Assembly: GCA_047495785.1 (NCBI GenBank)
Contig: JBLDXI010000033.1
Coordinates: 434,001 to 498,000, forward strand
Source of the DNA: Lepidodermella squamata
Taxonomy: Eukaryota > Gastrotricha
DNA: 64,000 bases
Direction: 5' to 3'
Numbering within the stretch: the first letter of the stretch is position 1; each line of letters opens with the position of its first letter. The translations under genes and the position numbers were made by a program. A model generated the notes under the pieces. The model did no database searches and was not told the origin of the DNA. It saw only the letters and a program-made list of their open reading frames with translations. Shown here one piece after another: positions 1 through 12,000 of this stretch.

Positions 1-311
1 AAAATCTATACAAAACAAATCATATCAGCGGATATTGCTCTGTAACCTACGAACTAGAACAAATACTTTGGAGCTTGTAAGGATGAGCTGCCGGGTATTA
101 TGATTCAGCATCGTTTAGCAAAACGTTCTTGAATCTTGAAGATAAGATATTTCAAGATTCAATGATCTGTGAAAACTTTAAACCCCGTTATAGGCTCGAC
201 GAAAATAAAAAAAATCTTTTAATACGTTTATTTCTTGTTGAGATTCTCAAAGGTCCTTGTCGAGCTCTCTGTGGCTTCTGATGGTCTCGTTCTTGTAAAA
301 TAGATCTCGGT
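1..311. other. Left edge, no gene seen
   Basis: No coding signal is recognised. On the minus strand this is the 3' flank of the broken Cys-loop copy that ends at 312. Confidence 0.5.
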
Positions 312-1428
312 TTACCGAACAGACTGAATGACGAAAATGCAAATTAAGCTGAAAGCGATGAACGATAACGAACAGGCTGCAATATCCATCAGTCTATTTC
401 GAGACAGCTTGAATCGCCCAAGAACTATTACGTTTCGATTAAACCACATGGAGTAATTTTTTACCATATACAACATGTTAAGAATGCGTACAGAGTGATC
501 ATCAGTGTCAATAGTTCACAGGAGCGCGTGAAATCTGTTAGTAGCATCCGTCCTGGCTTAGCTGGTGTCCGTTGGCTTACTTCAAGCCTCAAAACAGCCA
601 TAGCGAGAAGAACGGTGATCGCAAAGCCTGGTCTCACAGGCTTGGTCGCGTGGATGGCGAGTGAGAGAAACTGCATCAACGTCAAGATGATGCAGGGGAT
701 CATTAAAAACCGAACATAAAAGTCGGGTCGTCGTCTGAATGTATAAATTCAAAAATAGGCTCATGATAATTTCGACCGCGAAGAACTGCTCGTTTTCTGA
801 CATCCATTAACTCCCAGTTGTCAAAGTATTTAGCAGAACCGGAGGTACCTTCGCCGATCCCACTAAAACCGGCATCTTGCAGTCTATTTCCCATGCGAAG
901 TTGGATTGAACATGTTTGGTTGTCAAAGGGGAAATTCGATAGGTCAATGTCCCATTTGGAAGTTACTATGCCAAAAAGTGTCCTCTGAAATGCCGCGCCC
1001 CCACCTTGTGTTTTGAGAAGTAGTCCGCTATGAAAATGCTTCATAGTTGGATCGTACATGGAATTATCGTGATATATCTGAGGTGTCCAGAAAAGCGAGG
1101 CATTCGGATAGAACAGTTCCCCTGCGTACTTTCTCAGTTCTGTGCATCCGACAGTCCAAGAAACTTGAATGCTGACCAGTAACCTGAAGCTCTGAGCAAC
1201 ATCGTCGATTCCGTAGTTGCGAATGACAGTCAAGGTGAACTCAACAGGCGTTGGGGTGCAGGAACGGTCGGAGTAGGCAAAACTGCTGCTTGTATTGCAG
1301 TTCGGATTCATGGATTCAACCGACATGTGACTGCACTTATTCAGCAAAGCTATACTTCTAGCGTTCGCTATCTCCGAGAATTGCAAGCTTGAGCAGATGC
1401 ACGAGAATGTAATGAGTAGGGAAAACAT
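312..1428 (-). pseudogene. Cys-loop receptor pseudogene (two frameshifts)
   Basis: This is a minus-strand member of the local Cys-loop channel family. Reading starts at the ATG at 1428, which begins a signal peptide (MFSLLITFSCICSS). The extracellular domain runs to about 703, where the frame is lost just before M1 at a run of five T. M1, M2 (PVRPGFAITVLLAMAV) and M3 continue in a second frame to about 463. A second shift near 463 moves M4 into a third frame, which ends with a stop at 314-312. Both shifts look like single missing bases. The first Cys-loop cysteine is also replaced by Trp (KWDIDLSNFPFDNQTC), and the pore -1' position is Val where relatives have Asp or Glu. These independent defects argue for decay rather than a single sequencing error. 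Its nearest intact relative by eye is the gene at 5460. Confidence 0.85.
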
Positions 1429-3758
1429 TGCTGCTCCGTAAATGGTGTCGATAAACAAACTACTCCCGATAACTCCCGAGGGCAAGGAATATCTGATCCT
1501 CTATTTACCAGGAAATGAAAATATTCGGCACGAGTGATTCTCGCTAAAAATAACTTGTAGCTGCGAAACTGAAAAATTACAATATCATTCTAATTCTTAA
1601 CTTCTCGGAGTAAGCGGCCTATTCTATAAGTTTGTATCATTTGAATGGCCTTGATTTGATGGAGAGCAAAATGTTCCAAAATTGAGACCCGCCATCCCTC
1701 ACATTGTGGAACCACTGGTAAGTTGAACCTTGGCGCGCACACTGATTGGTCAATTTATCGTTGCTAATGACTCCGGAATGAAACATTTCCGTCGTGCGAT
1801 CCACTAATAAATTATTTTATATTTATGAAAAAAATGACCTTGCCACACCCTCTGCCCGGTTTCCATTGACCACGAGCGTAAACTCCATATTAATTGTGGT
1901 AAATTGCTGCGGCAAAAAACACTTGTTGCAAAAAATCTTATGGATCGCACCACAGAACGTTTCATCCGGGAGTCATAGCAACGATCGATTGACCAATCAG
2001 CGTGCGCATTGGATTGGACTTTTAAGTGGTCACACAATGCACAAACGATATCAATAGACAACAAGTTGCTGCATTTATAATTATTTTATGGCCATAAGGA
2101 CGATTTCGGAATTTTGACTTTGGAAGTTCACAGCTTGGCCAATTTGTGAAATTTGTGCGTCTCCTTTTGAAGAATACTGATTTTGGATGTTGCCGAATTT
2201 CATTATTCCGTTGATTCTCGAAGAGCGATCGAGCGGTGTTTTTTCCATTTTTTTCCAATCGAGAAAATCGAAAACTCAGAAATATTTGTTGTGCGTTACA
2301 CACACAAACCCCATTTCAAATGACTGGGCAAAAGAATAGGGCCGAAACAAAGAAGACCAACAAATATGGCAAGCAAAAATGAAACCGCCTATAAGAGAAT
2401 GACTGGTGCAGATTCACCACTCAGCAAGCACGGGAAATCCTATAGCATGATATCCTAAAAGCATTGCCGGATAGGACTATTTTGTTGGGTGATATGTGCT
2501 GGTCATCATACATTTTTCATCTTCCAATTTTATCACGCAAATCATTGTTGCGTATTACGATACGATACGAAGAGCCGATATTCTTTATCCGTGACCGTTG
2601 ATGAAAAAGCGTATCTGCTAATTTTTCGCACATCTGTGCAGGGACTAAACAATGGTGTGTAATTTAAATTCAAAAAAGCTTTCTCAAGTTCAAGTGATAC
2701 GGTAATTTGTAGAAGTAACGCCGAAAAATCAATATAATTTCTAGATGTTCGCATTGATTAAGCCGCACTCGTATAATCGCTAATATAACCGCATGCACTG
2801 GAAATATTAATAATTGTGTATACCCCTTGCTTCCCGTGGTATACAACGTTTTTCTGCGTTATGTAGTGGCATGTTATCCAGGGAAATTGAGATATTAATA
2901 TACATCGATAGTGGGAAGTGAGCACTGCGTTAACTACCGCGCTGTTCGCATTTAACCAACACTTATGTCGGCCGATGGTTATTATTTTAGAAATTACAAT
3001 GGAATGGTTGATATATTATATCATTACCAAGGCGGCATATTCGTGCGTGGACCACAGTTTAGACACTACTTTTTCTCAAATTGTTATATCAACTATTCTG
3101 ATGTAGCACCCGGAATCCAAGTTGGAAAAAATTTGCTTTTATAGAAATTCGCCAAAATTCGTTAAAAAGCTGGCGAATCCTACGAAGTCGGGGAAAATCA
3201 AAGCGATTTACCTCGGGGCAACTATACTAGTAGTGTAGAAGTATAATATAACTATAACCTATAACTTATATAAGTAGGTTTTGATTATTTTTATGTGCAG
3301 TCGAAGTTTGATAGATGTGACCCCTTGCGATATGAAGCTAACTTTTTCTTCACCAGTTGTAAAAAAGCCAAACTGGGGGAAATGAATGCTTCCCTCGAAT
3401 AAAGGCTGCGGTGAATGACCGCTGCTTTTCAACTTCATAATTGGTCGAAAAAAGTCAATTTGTTCGATAGAGCCTCCATATACTAAATACACGGTATAAG
3501 AAACAACGCTGTGAATTGTTCTGGCTCAATGCAAAGAAATGAGCTGAGAAATGTTCGACCTTGCCTCGCGCCTTTCGCCTTGTATGAAGCTATTCATGCA
3601 AACATCCTGCAATAGCGTGTAGTGCATTAATTCGTGAAAGCAGAGCCATTAGCGTCGAATTTATCGCTTCTAGATGAATAATAAGCAAATCTTATTTTTT
3701 CTATTTGTAAATGAATGAAGTGTGATCGAAATGTTCTCCCTTTAGGTATGAATTTTAT
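1429..3758. other. Intergenic region between divergent receptor copies
   Basis: About 2.3 kb with no supported gene. Its only clear structure is the long inverted repeat at 1701-2040, listed separately. The short open frames here have no recognisable motif. Confidence 0.5.
1701..2040. repeat. MITE-like element with ~100-bp inverted repeats
   Basis: The left arm (about 1701-1803) and right arm (about 1940-2040) are imperfect reverse complements. For example, CTGATTGGTCAAT near 1741 pairs with ATTGACCAATCAG near 1990, and both inner ends carry GTGCGATCCA or its complement. A spacer of about 135 bp separates the arms and holds no convincing coding frame. Long terminal inverted repeats on a short non-coding body fit a non-autonomous DNA transposon. 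Outer ends are blurred and no target-site duplication was identified. Confidence 0.7.
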
Positions 3759-4931
3759 ATGATGTGTTCAGGCCGACATCGACTGAAGAATTTACTTGGC
3801 CTTGTCTTGGTGGTCTCAAATCTTGATGTGACAGAAGAGAGTTTCTACCGCGAAGCCGAGTCGATTCGGAAAGAAATGGCAGATGAGATCTTGGTAGCCT
3901 GCCCGAAACTTTCGCCCCAACGCTATGCCCCAGACTGCCCAAATAAAGGTACATCGAGCTGCCGAGCAACTCAGTTACGAGCTGAATTCACGCCAAGATT
4001 CTTCCATGAAATCAACAACCTCGAAGAATCTATGTCAATATCAGGCTTCTTGGTCATTTTGTGGTACGTTGAGTGCCCACTGTACAATAATACCCGCAAC
4101 TCTTCGGTGATAAATGCAGAGAAGGGCGATTTCTGGAAGCCGTTCGTTACTCATGCAAACACATTGACCGATTTCGGTATGCATAGCGGATTTTTGCGGC
4201 GTTTCTTTATCAGCATTCAACAGAATGGTCTTCTAGAGTTCAACCTGCACATCTACGGGAGATTCGAAACGAAATGCATCATGTCTTTCGAAGACTTTCC
4301 ATTTGACGCGGCGAATTGCTCTTTGATCTTTAATGTCGAGACTGCAAATGACGTAGTTCACTACAACAGCTCTGCTTGGGTTCTCGTCGACATGGAAGCG
4401 TGGGGTGGTAGCCTCGAGAAGAGTTGGAAGCTGATGTCATGGATGACTGGAGTCGCGGATCACGATTATAGGAGTTTCGCAACATTTTCGCTTCTTCTCA
4501 AACGGAATCCGTCGTACTATGTCGCGACTCTTATGATCCCGTGTGGAATGCTTGCATCCTTGGAACTGGCAGCCTTTTTAATGGATCCGATCCAGCCGGA
4601 CAGGCCAGCTTTCATGGTGACTATGCTTCTCGCCGAGACAGTTTTCCAAGCCCAGATAATGGATCGAATTCCAGCGAAGCCAGAAAGAACCTTTTTGAAT
4701 AATTACACTGACTATTGCGCGATTTTTTCCTGGCTCTGCGTTTTGTACGGCCTAGCAGCCTGCGGGGCATGCCAAGCTTGGAAGTCATGGTTTTACAAGG
4801 AAAAGAAAACGTTCGGGTTTCTGCGAGTAACTAGAGCGAGGATTTGTGACTTCGTTGCAAGCACGATCGCGGCTGTCAGTTTCGCGTTGATCAATGGCTA
4901 TGCGATTGCAACGATTAACCATCAGAGATGA
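3759..4931 (+). CDS. Cys-loop ligand-gated ion channel subunit (LLAET clade)
   Basis: A single-exon subunit of 390 aa. The hydrophobic stretch at about residues 11-24 is the likely signal peptide. Extracellular cysteines at about 48, 60, 68 and 106 form the family's N-terminal module. The Cys-loop is C173-C187 (CIMSFEDFPFDAANC). M1 lies at ~253-275 with MIPC, M2 at ~282-302 (DRPAFMVTMLLAETVF), M3 at ~314-338, then about 22 residues, and M4 at ~362-384. The Glu at pore 11' (LLAET) is shared with the genes at 7627 and 27291. Two ATGs lie at 3759 and 3762 with no way to choose between them. A pyrimidine-rich acceptor-like AG sits at 3744-3745. AATAAA is at 4994. Confidence 0.95.
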   Translation: MMCSGRHRLKNLLGLVLVVSNLDVTEESFYREAESIRKEMADEILVACPKLSPQRYAPDCPNKGTSSCRATQLRAEFTPRFFHEINNLEESMSISGFLVILWYVECPLYNNTRNSSVINAEKGDFWKPFVTHANTLTDFGMHSGFLRRFFISIQQNGLLEFNLHIYGRFETKCIMSFEDFPFDAANCSLIFNVETANDVVHYNSSAWVLVDMEAWGGSLEKSWKLMSWMTGVADHDYRSFATFSLLLKRNPSYYVATLMIPCGMLASLELAAFLMDPIQPDRPAFMVTMLLAETVFQAQIMDRIPAKPERTFLNNYTDYCAIFSWLCVLYGLAACGACQAWKSWFYKEKKTFGFLRVTRARICDFVASTIAAVSFALINGYAIATINHQR

Positions 4932-5459
4932 ACATCTTATAAATGTCTTTGGTTTTGTTTTGGTTAAAAATTGTCACACAATACACAACAATGAATAAAA
5001 CAAGTTGTCAATAATGACAGCCAGGCCTTGGTACTTACTGACGATTGAGAAGAAAGTTTACTGAATTGTTTCCACGGTTTCAGGTTGGAGGCTTTGAGAA
5101 TTTTATTCAAATTCACAATCGCTTTTGTTATAGTTTCATGGCTAAGTTCGAAATTTTGTCGATAATCTCGTTCTATTCACCCATCTCATAAGATACGTAG
5201 TTGATTGATTTTTCGAATCAACCATGCTGCACTCCCGCTAGTAATTTTAAAGCAGATGCTTCCAAAAATTTGCAATCGATATTTGATAAATTTTACTCCA
5301 GCACTTCGAGAGCCTTCGTGTTCGAAAAGTATGAAGTCTCGCTGCACTTCCGCTGTCAACAATTTCCGGTAGATCATGTAAAGCTGGGTGTATGAAATTA
5401 AATTTTTCGTGATTCAAGCTTCGCATTTTCGTCGCTTTTGACACGCACCATCAACCATA
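4932..5459. other. Intergenic, 3' and 5' flanks
   Basis: Holds the AATAAA signal at 4994-4999 of the upstream gene. Nothing else is recognised. Confidence 0.5.
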
Positions 5460-6584
5460 ATGCTATTAGTCGGCTGCTTCTGCCTAGGCTTGATCGGCTT
5501 CGTAGCCCCTCAAAAGGAAGTCGAATTCACCACGCATCCAAGAAGTCACTACCTACTTGGAAATTGCACCCAGCTGTCATCGGAATCATACTCGCCAACC
5601 TGCGTTAGCAACCGAACAACCCCCGACAAGCCTTGTACAAATACCGATGTGACAATGAAATTCCGCATTTCGAAAATTGATGGCGTGGACGATGTTGAGC
5701 AGTACTTCAAGCTGCTAGCTGAAGTTTCGATGACATGGTACGTCGATTGTAAAGGACTGCCGAAGCAAAATGAGGGCTACTTCTTCCCAGACGAGAACAT
5801 CTTCTGGAAACCTCGAGTCTACCACCAGAACGCGCTGGAAAACATTGGAATGGAAGGCTTTACGTCGCTCATGAGCATCAACGTAAAACCGCCCAGAGTC
5901 TCGTTTGAATGGACGCGATGGGGCGTTTTCTATTCGACGTGCGATCTCGACATAACGCTGTTCCCTTTCGACTCGCAGAAATGTTCTGTCGACTTCAGCC
6001 TCAAAGTCGGAGAATTGGCTGCTAGATTCACATCTGTGGAAGTAAATTTCACGGAAGATTTCCAGAATGGCGACGAAAATTGGGTAATGATCGGGGAGCC
6101 GGAGAAAAAAGTCGATAGAAAAGATCTCTCCTTCAAATTCCTCATTCGAAGGGAGCCAAAGTTCTTCATTTGGAATCTCATGATACCAACGGCTGGGTTG
6201 ACGCTGTTCGAGCTCGTCGCTCTCTGCATGCAGCCTTCAATGCCTGATAGGCCTGTTTTCGCTGTTACTATCTTGCTTGCGCTTACTGTCATGCAAATTG
6301 AGATAACGCATCATTTGCCCGCTAAGCCAGGCTTTGATCTTCTGAGCAACTTTACCAATCTGTGCGAGTTATTGTCATGTGTTTTGACTGTGTATACCCT
6401 TGTGACGTGTGGTCTCGCGCGTTCTTACAAAGTCTGGTATGAGTCGCTGTTGTTTGAAGAGAAGAGCATGTTCAATATCTCGTGCGGCCGTGTTATTGAT
6501 TCTGCGGCGTTTCTCGTCGGTTCTCTCATGTTTACCATCATCATGACTTATGTCACCTCTGTGGCTATAGGATCGGAATTTTGA
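5460..6584 (+). CDS. Cys-loop ligand-gated ion channel subunit
   Basis: A single-exon subunit of 374 aa. The signal peptide is MLLVGCFCLGLIGFVA. Cysteines 36, 48, 59 and 97 form the N-terminal module (SYSPTC). The Cys-loop is C161-C175 (CDLDITLFPFDSQKC). M1 is at ~235-257, M2 at ~263-282 (DRPVFAVTILLALTVMQIE), M3 at ~298-320 and M4 at ~345-370. The M3-M4 linker is about 24 residues, far shorter than in most animal channels. M1 has MIPT where most copies have MIPC. It is the closest intact relative of the broken minus-strand copy at 312-1428. AATAAA lies at 6624-6629. Confidence 0.95.
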   Translation: MLLVGCFCLGLIGFVAPQKEVEFTTHPRSHYLLGNCTQLSSESYSPTCVSNRTTPDKPCTNTDVTMKFRISKIDGVDDVEQYFKLLAEVSMTWYVDCKGLPKQNEGYFFPDENIFWKPRVYHQNALENIGMEGFTSLMSINVKPPRVSFEWTRWGVFYSTCDLDITLFPFDSQKCSVDFSLKVGELAARFTSVEVNFTEDFQNGDENWVMIGEPEKKVDRKDLSFKFLIRREPKFFIWNLMIPTAGLTLFELVALCMQPSMPDRPVFAVTILLALTVMQIEITHHLPAKPGFDLLSNFTNLCELLSCVLTVYTLVTCGLARSYKVWYESLLFEEKSMFNISCGRVIDSAAFLVGSLMFTIIMTYVTSVAIGSEF

Positions 6585-7626
6585 AATGACTTTTCTCTAA
6601 ATTAAATATCAAGTATCTGTTCAAATAAACATCATGCGTGGAGAAAAATCCATACCGATGTTTCAATTTTAATTTTCGGTACAGGATGTTAAGGCGTATG
6701 CTGTGTAATTTATACGAGAATGCATCGGTTGAAATAGGAGAAATTCACTATAGGCAAATTTATCGACAGGGAATTAGGATTTTCAAAACAAGACATACAA
6801 CAGAGGAGCGAAAACACGCCTAATAGCTGGTGAAATCTGAATTAAATACTGCAATATTTGATCGCCCTCCACTAGGAAAGCTAAAGCAGCAATAAAGCTT
6901 GAAACCGAAAAGAACACTGAAAAATCAAAATGACTTCTTTGTTCACTCTTGCCGGTCTATCAATGCTCGAATCGTTTCTTCAATAGTGCTTTCGATAGCC
7001 TAATAGCTACTACAGGAGGCCGGAAGGCAGGTGATTGTCACTTGCAGACAATATCGGCGGCTTTTGGTGGGGTAAATAGTCCGAAACTACCTTATTTGAA
7101 ATGCTGTTCCGAGTAACCGTCGGAATATATCAGAGTATCATCCCTCTCCTAATTATTCAATTCCAATAAAATGTCAAAAGCACTACAATATAGGAGACAT
7201 AATTCCCTTCTGTCAAATTCTCATTCAGCTGTAATATGGACCCTTTCTATACGACATTTGTTTGGTTCAGATGAATGGTTCAGATTTGGTTCAGATGAAT
7301 TCCCCATGCGTAGGGAAAGCAAGCTTAAAAGCTAAGAGTTTGCTAACCAGTTCCGTTATGCTTTTTCTCTTAGTTCCACAATACACCTGTGGGATAAAAA
7401 TATAAATGGGCCATACTGTCTGCATATAAATAGCTCATACCCATATTATTATCTTCTTGATTTTCAACAATCATGGCAACTGCGCCAACCCTCGATTTAT
7501 TTGATTTCTGTATAATAAAAAAGTAAACAGAGAATTAAATGCACTTCCTCTTGAAATATATGAGAGTAAATGTGTTTTTACACGCATGCCTATGTCCAGA
7601 TCAAGTGAGATTTTAAACTCATCGCC
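6585..7626. other. Intergenic, short direct repeat
   Basis: No gene is supported. A 16-bp direct repeat TTTGGTTCAGATGAAT occurs at 7261-7276 and 7285-7300, with a partial copy between, which looks like local slippage. Confidence 0.5.
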
Positions 7627-8820
7627 ATGGCTCTAACTAATGTAATCAAGGCATCGAAACTGTCATTTTTGCAACTAGTCTGCCAGTGCATGGCTTCTTA
7701 CTTTGACAACTTGACCGAGAAACCTACAATAGAAACATTCCGAAATGGGTTAAGCGCAGAAATTCTGACGGTATGCCCCAAGCTATCACCTCAATGGTAC
7801 TCACCCGAATGCCCAAATACTAAATCGCCCGACTGCAAGCCACTACATCTAAGCACCAATTTCGCACCGAATTTCGTCCTGGAGATAAGTGACCTGGGTG
7901 AGTCTATGTTGATCTCGGGATCGTTTAACTACAACTGGGAAGTTGTCTGCCCCAAATTGATTACAAATTTCGGTGCTCTCCTACTCAACTTAGAAGAAGG
8001 CGACTTCTGGAAACCTTACGTTAGTCATTCGAACACATTGAATGGCTACTCTATGATTGAAGGCTTTTCGCGTCGATTTTACGTATCGCTGCGGCCAGAC
8101 CACGTTCTCAAGTTTCAAATGAAAATCTACGGAACTTTTCACACAAAATGCGAAATGAACTTTGTCAATTTCCCCTTCGACACTGCAAACTGCTCTCTCC
8201 GCTTCGAAGCCGAGACATCTAATAACGTAGTCAGATTCAACAAGTCGAAATGGGGAATTGAAGATATGGAAGCCTGGAGGTTGACTCTAGATAACACATG
8301 GCTCCTGAAAAATTGGCAAAATTGCAGTAATAACCAAATCGGAACCGATCTAACGCCATATGCAATGTTTTCATTGGTTTTCGACCGCAATCCGGCGTAT
8401 TATGTATCTCATCTCATGATACCTTGCGGGATGCTGGCGGCGCTGGAGGTGATGGCTTTTATGATGGACCCCATTCAACCGGATAGACCAGCTTTCATGA
8501 TCACAATCCTACTAGCGGAGACTGTATTCCAGGCCCAAATCACAGAAATGATACCGGCAAAGCCAGATCGAAATTTTCTTAATAATTACACAGATTTTTG
8601 CGCTGTTCTTTCTTGGATGTGTGTGATTTACGGCCTAGCAACAAGCGGCGCTTGTCAAGCTTGGCAGTCATGGTTCTATGAAGGCGTTAAACTTTTCCAT
8701 CTCATTACGCTTACTAGAGCCAGAATCGTCGATTTTTTCGGCTTTTCCGTCGCCTTCGCGTTATTCGTCGCAATCAATATACATGCTTTGCTGAATGTTT
8801 TGCAATACTCGGATCGATGA
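7627..8820 (+). CDS. Cys-loop ligand-gated ion channel subunit (LLAET clade)
   Basis: A single-exon subunit of 397 aa, closely related to the products at 3759 and 27291. The N-terminal cysteine module reads ILTVCPKLSPQWYSPEC. The Cys-loop is CEMNFVNFPFDTANC. The pore helix is DRPAFMITILLAETVFQAQ, with Asp at -1', Leu at 9' and the clade-specific Glu at 11'. M3 begins NNYTDFC. The M3-M4 linker is about 20 residues and the C-terminus is short. The ATG at 7627 is preceded by a long non-coding leader, and the hydrophobic N-terminus (LSFLQLVCQCMA) is a weak signal peptide. AATAAA lies at 8917-8922, only 134 bp before the lectin mosaic gene. Confidence 0.95.
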   Translation: MALTNVIKASKLSFLQLVCQCMASYFDNLTEKPTIETFRNGLSAEILTVCPKLSPQWYSPECPNTKSPDCKPLHLSTNFAPNFVLEISDLGESMLISGSFNYNWEVVCPKLITNFGALLLNLEEGDFWKPYVSHSNTLNGYSMIEGFSRRFYVSLRPDHVLKFQMKIYGTFHTKCEMNFVNFPFDTANCSLRFEAETSNNVVRFNKSKWGIEDMEAWRLTLDNTWLLKNWQNCSNNQIGTDLTPYAMFSLVFDRNPAYYVSHLMIPCGMLAALEVMAFMMDPIQPDRPAFMITILLAETVFQAQITEMIPAKPDRNFLNNYTDFCAVLSWMCVIYGLATSGACQAWQSWFYEGVKLFHLITLTRARIVDFFGFSVAFALFVAINIHALLNVLQYSDR

Positions 8821-9055
8821 TGAGAATCGTTTCTTATGCTGTTATTGTCTATGATTCCAGCTTCAAATTAATTATTAAACGAATTGTATAACTGATGAGC
8901 ACTATAGGTCATAAAAAATAAACAAATACCTTGATTTCTCAGTCGAAAAAAAAGTCAATCAAATTCTCACGTCTCGTTGCTCAGAAACAAATGAAAACAC
9001 CGCGAAAATGCAGCAAAAGAAACAGAATTAGCAGAAATAAAAATGATATTTAGAA

Positions 9056-12000
9056 ATGGCTAAAACATTATACTCATTGTTAATTTGGCTTGTGCTGATC
9101 GCTGATGTTACAAAGGGTAACATTTCAGCCCCATGAGTACAAAAGACATCATGATTTTGATACACAGGCGTCAGTGGTCAATGCTCGCTGGCAGCTCAAG
9201 CAGACTGCGAACAGATTTTGTACAGCAACACTACGTCAGCGAGCGGAATCTACCGGGTTCAGCCGACGAGTTTCAGCCCGTCGTTCGATGCCTTCTGCGC
9301 AATGGATGGCTTCGGCGGTGGCTGGACGGTCGTTTTCGATCGGAGGTCTTCGTCAAGCGTTGATTTCGCCAGAACTTGGCAAGATTACAAAGACGGCTTT
9401 GGTAACCTAGCCGAGAGCTTCTGGCTTGGAAATGACCAGGTGTTCCTGTTAACGTACAACGGCGCCTATACAGCCGTGGTTGATGTTTGGGACTCATATG
9501 GCCGATACTTCTGGCAAGCTTATGAGAATTTCAAAGTTGAAAACTCGGGGGATAGGTATCAGTTGTCGCAAGTTCAGCTCAACTGCAACCCGATGAAAGG
9601 TATTGTTGCTAAATCTCGAATTTGCCTATCTGTCATTACGTTATCATAGCTCCCCTACTTTTCAACTGTACTCGTGGAACTGGATCGACTTGCGGCTCGT
9701 TCGCGACGAACGACAACTCACTATCGAATTGCGGATCCATGCTTACGGGTTGGTGGGATGGATTGTGCGTTAACTTCATCGGTACGAACCTCCAAATTCC
9801 TAACTATCCCGATCGCCAGGCAAGCATCCAGAGAGTGAGACTCATGATCAGGAAACATCCCATAAATGGACGTTAGCAACTTTGAACTTCGTATGAATTC
9901 GTTCTACTTTTGTATTTTTAAGTTCTGGATTGCGACGAAATCGCAGAGCAAAGAGTGCTCTACGTAGCGTACCCTCAACCTCAATTGACCTTTCCCTTCG
10001 CCCAGCAACAATGTACGCAGAATGGAGGAGTTTTAGCAGCTCCGTCCAACTTGAATACGACCAGCTTCAACTTCGACCTCATGCGAATTGCGATTCAACG
10101 AGCAAATGCCACGAATGGCACGCGCTTCTGGACCGGCTACTACAACCCTTCACTCACGAATGCTGTCGGAGGTGGTACGTCAAGCAGGAATTATGGGCCT
10201 TGTAAATTGTTGAGCTCGATTATAGGATTTTCAAGTAATTTTTTCTTGCAGTACTCGATACACGCGGGAGAATCATAACTCCGACAGTGCCCAACGTCGT
10301 AATGGGCCTCTCGGCGCAATACGATGTGCCTCAGCTTTGCGCCTGGATGAATTCAAGCGTGGCAAACATTACTTTGAACAGATGCAATCTCACTCTCGGA
10401 TACATTTGCGAGTTCAGACAAAGTAAATTGAAGGGTAGCGAGTAATTTCAATCTTATTTAAAAAATTGCAGGCGCTTGTCTCCGAGGGAGCTACGAAACC
10501 GTGATAAGCAGTACCTCGGCTTGTATTCGAATCTCAGGGTCGACTTATCCACTCGATTGGCCAAACGAATTTCAAGGTGTTCAGCTCGAAGGTCGCGACA
10601 GCCGGGCGGCTGACTTTATCGCAACGAAAGCGATCCCTTACGTCAACTACGGCCCAGTTCTCACCAACATCCACGGCCATTTCCACTGGTCCGATGGACA
10701 GGCCATTTCATCGAACAACGCTACGTTAAGTGTTTCAAATTCTGTTGGGCACATTTATATGACCAGGCGAGGCGGTGTAATGTATGGCGGTTCTGCAGTT
10801 TCAACATCTTCGGCTGCTTCTCTGTCGGTTATGTTTGGTTATCGAGTGATACCCAGTTCTGCAACTAACGGCTCAATTTTGAACTGGATCCGTCATGGCA
10901 ATGAGTTTTGGTACGTACCTCCGATGACTACATCACCACTACCTGATTACAAAGGCTTTCTCGGGACGACTTGCCCTTTGGCGTTAGGCAGCCTCACTTC
11001 GTCTTCAATAGCCGCCACCATTGAAACGGAGGACGACAGTCAGTTCATCGTGAATTACCGCCGTTTGTTCCCGAGTACTGAGTTGAGGAAGATGTGGGTG
11101 CGAATTGAGAAATGCATGTCTGGCTGGGTGGAAGTTCTCGGGCGTTGCTATCGCATTTTTCCAACTCCGAGAAAACAAGTTGACGCTGATTCATTCTGTA
11201 AGACATATGGCGCTCGATTAGCTCAGGTTTTCCAATACGAACAGGTTTGTGCGATATAGAAAACATGTATTTTTGACGTCGCTTTTAAATAGAACCTGAT
11301 TTTGAGTGAACTAATGAAAACTAACGCGATAAACATTGCTCGAGCTTGGCTCAGTGCCACGACAGATTCAGGTGGAAATCCTTACTGGTAACCGTGTTTT
11401 TTCGCTCACTTACCAGTTCTCTATAATTTCTAATCTAAAGGATGGCGAATCCTGACAATTTTTACATTTACAACTACCTGCCATTTCTGCCATCATTTGT
11501 TGCTCTGAGCAGCAGCTCTACGTCGCCATCTTTGGCTGCCAGCAGCTGTATTTTCATGTTCAGCAACGGAACTTGGCATACGGCAAACTGCGATACGGCA
11601 CTGCCTTTTATCTGCGACTATCGCATTCCGAGTAGCACGCCTGTTTACCCTGGTTTGAAAATCCCTCCTATAATTACCTTCACTGAAATTGCCCGATTCT
11701 TAGGTAATAGTGCAGTAGCTAAGGCGATAGATGCCACCTCGGATCCTTGGTACTATTTCGGCGGGAAAGCTTATGACAGTGAGTTTAATCTAAATTGAGA
11801 GTGGCTGCTACAATTTGGCATTTCCGCAGTACGAACAAGTTCCCTCGGCTCTTTTAGTGATTACCAAACTTACCATACGGACAATGGCGTGACGCATTTA
11901 GCCGCTATAGAAAGCTGGTTAGAACTGGAATTCATCCATTCGACACTGGCTCAGTACAGAAGATACAATGGGAACTACCTGTATATCGGCTTGGACCCTA

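Noticed and set aside
2022-2303. Minus-strand open frame next to the inverted repeat as a MITE-linked gene
   Set aside because: Low-complexity composition, no family motif, and part of it is the repeat arm itself.
5930-6292. Minus-strand open frame under the 5460 gene, and similar antisense frames under other channel genes
   Set aside because: They mirror strongly conserved coding sequence on the plus strand and have no domain of their own.
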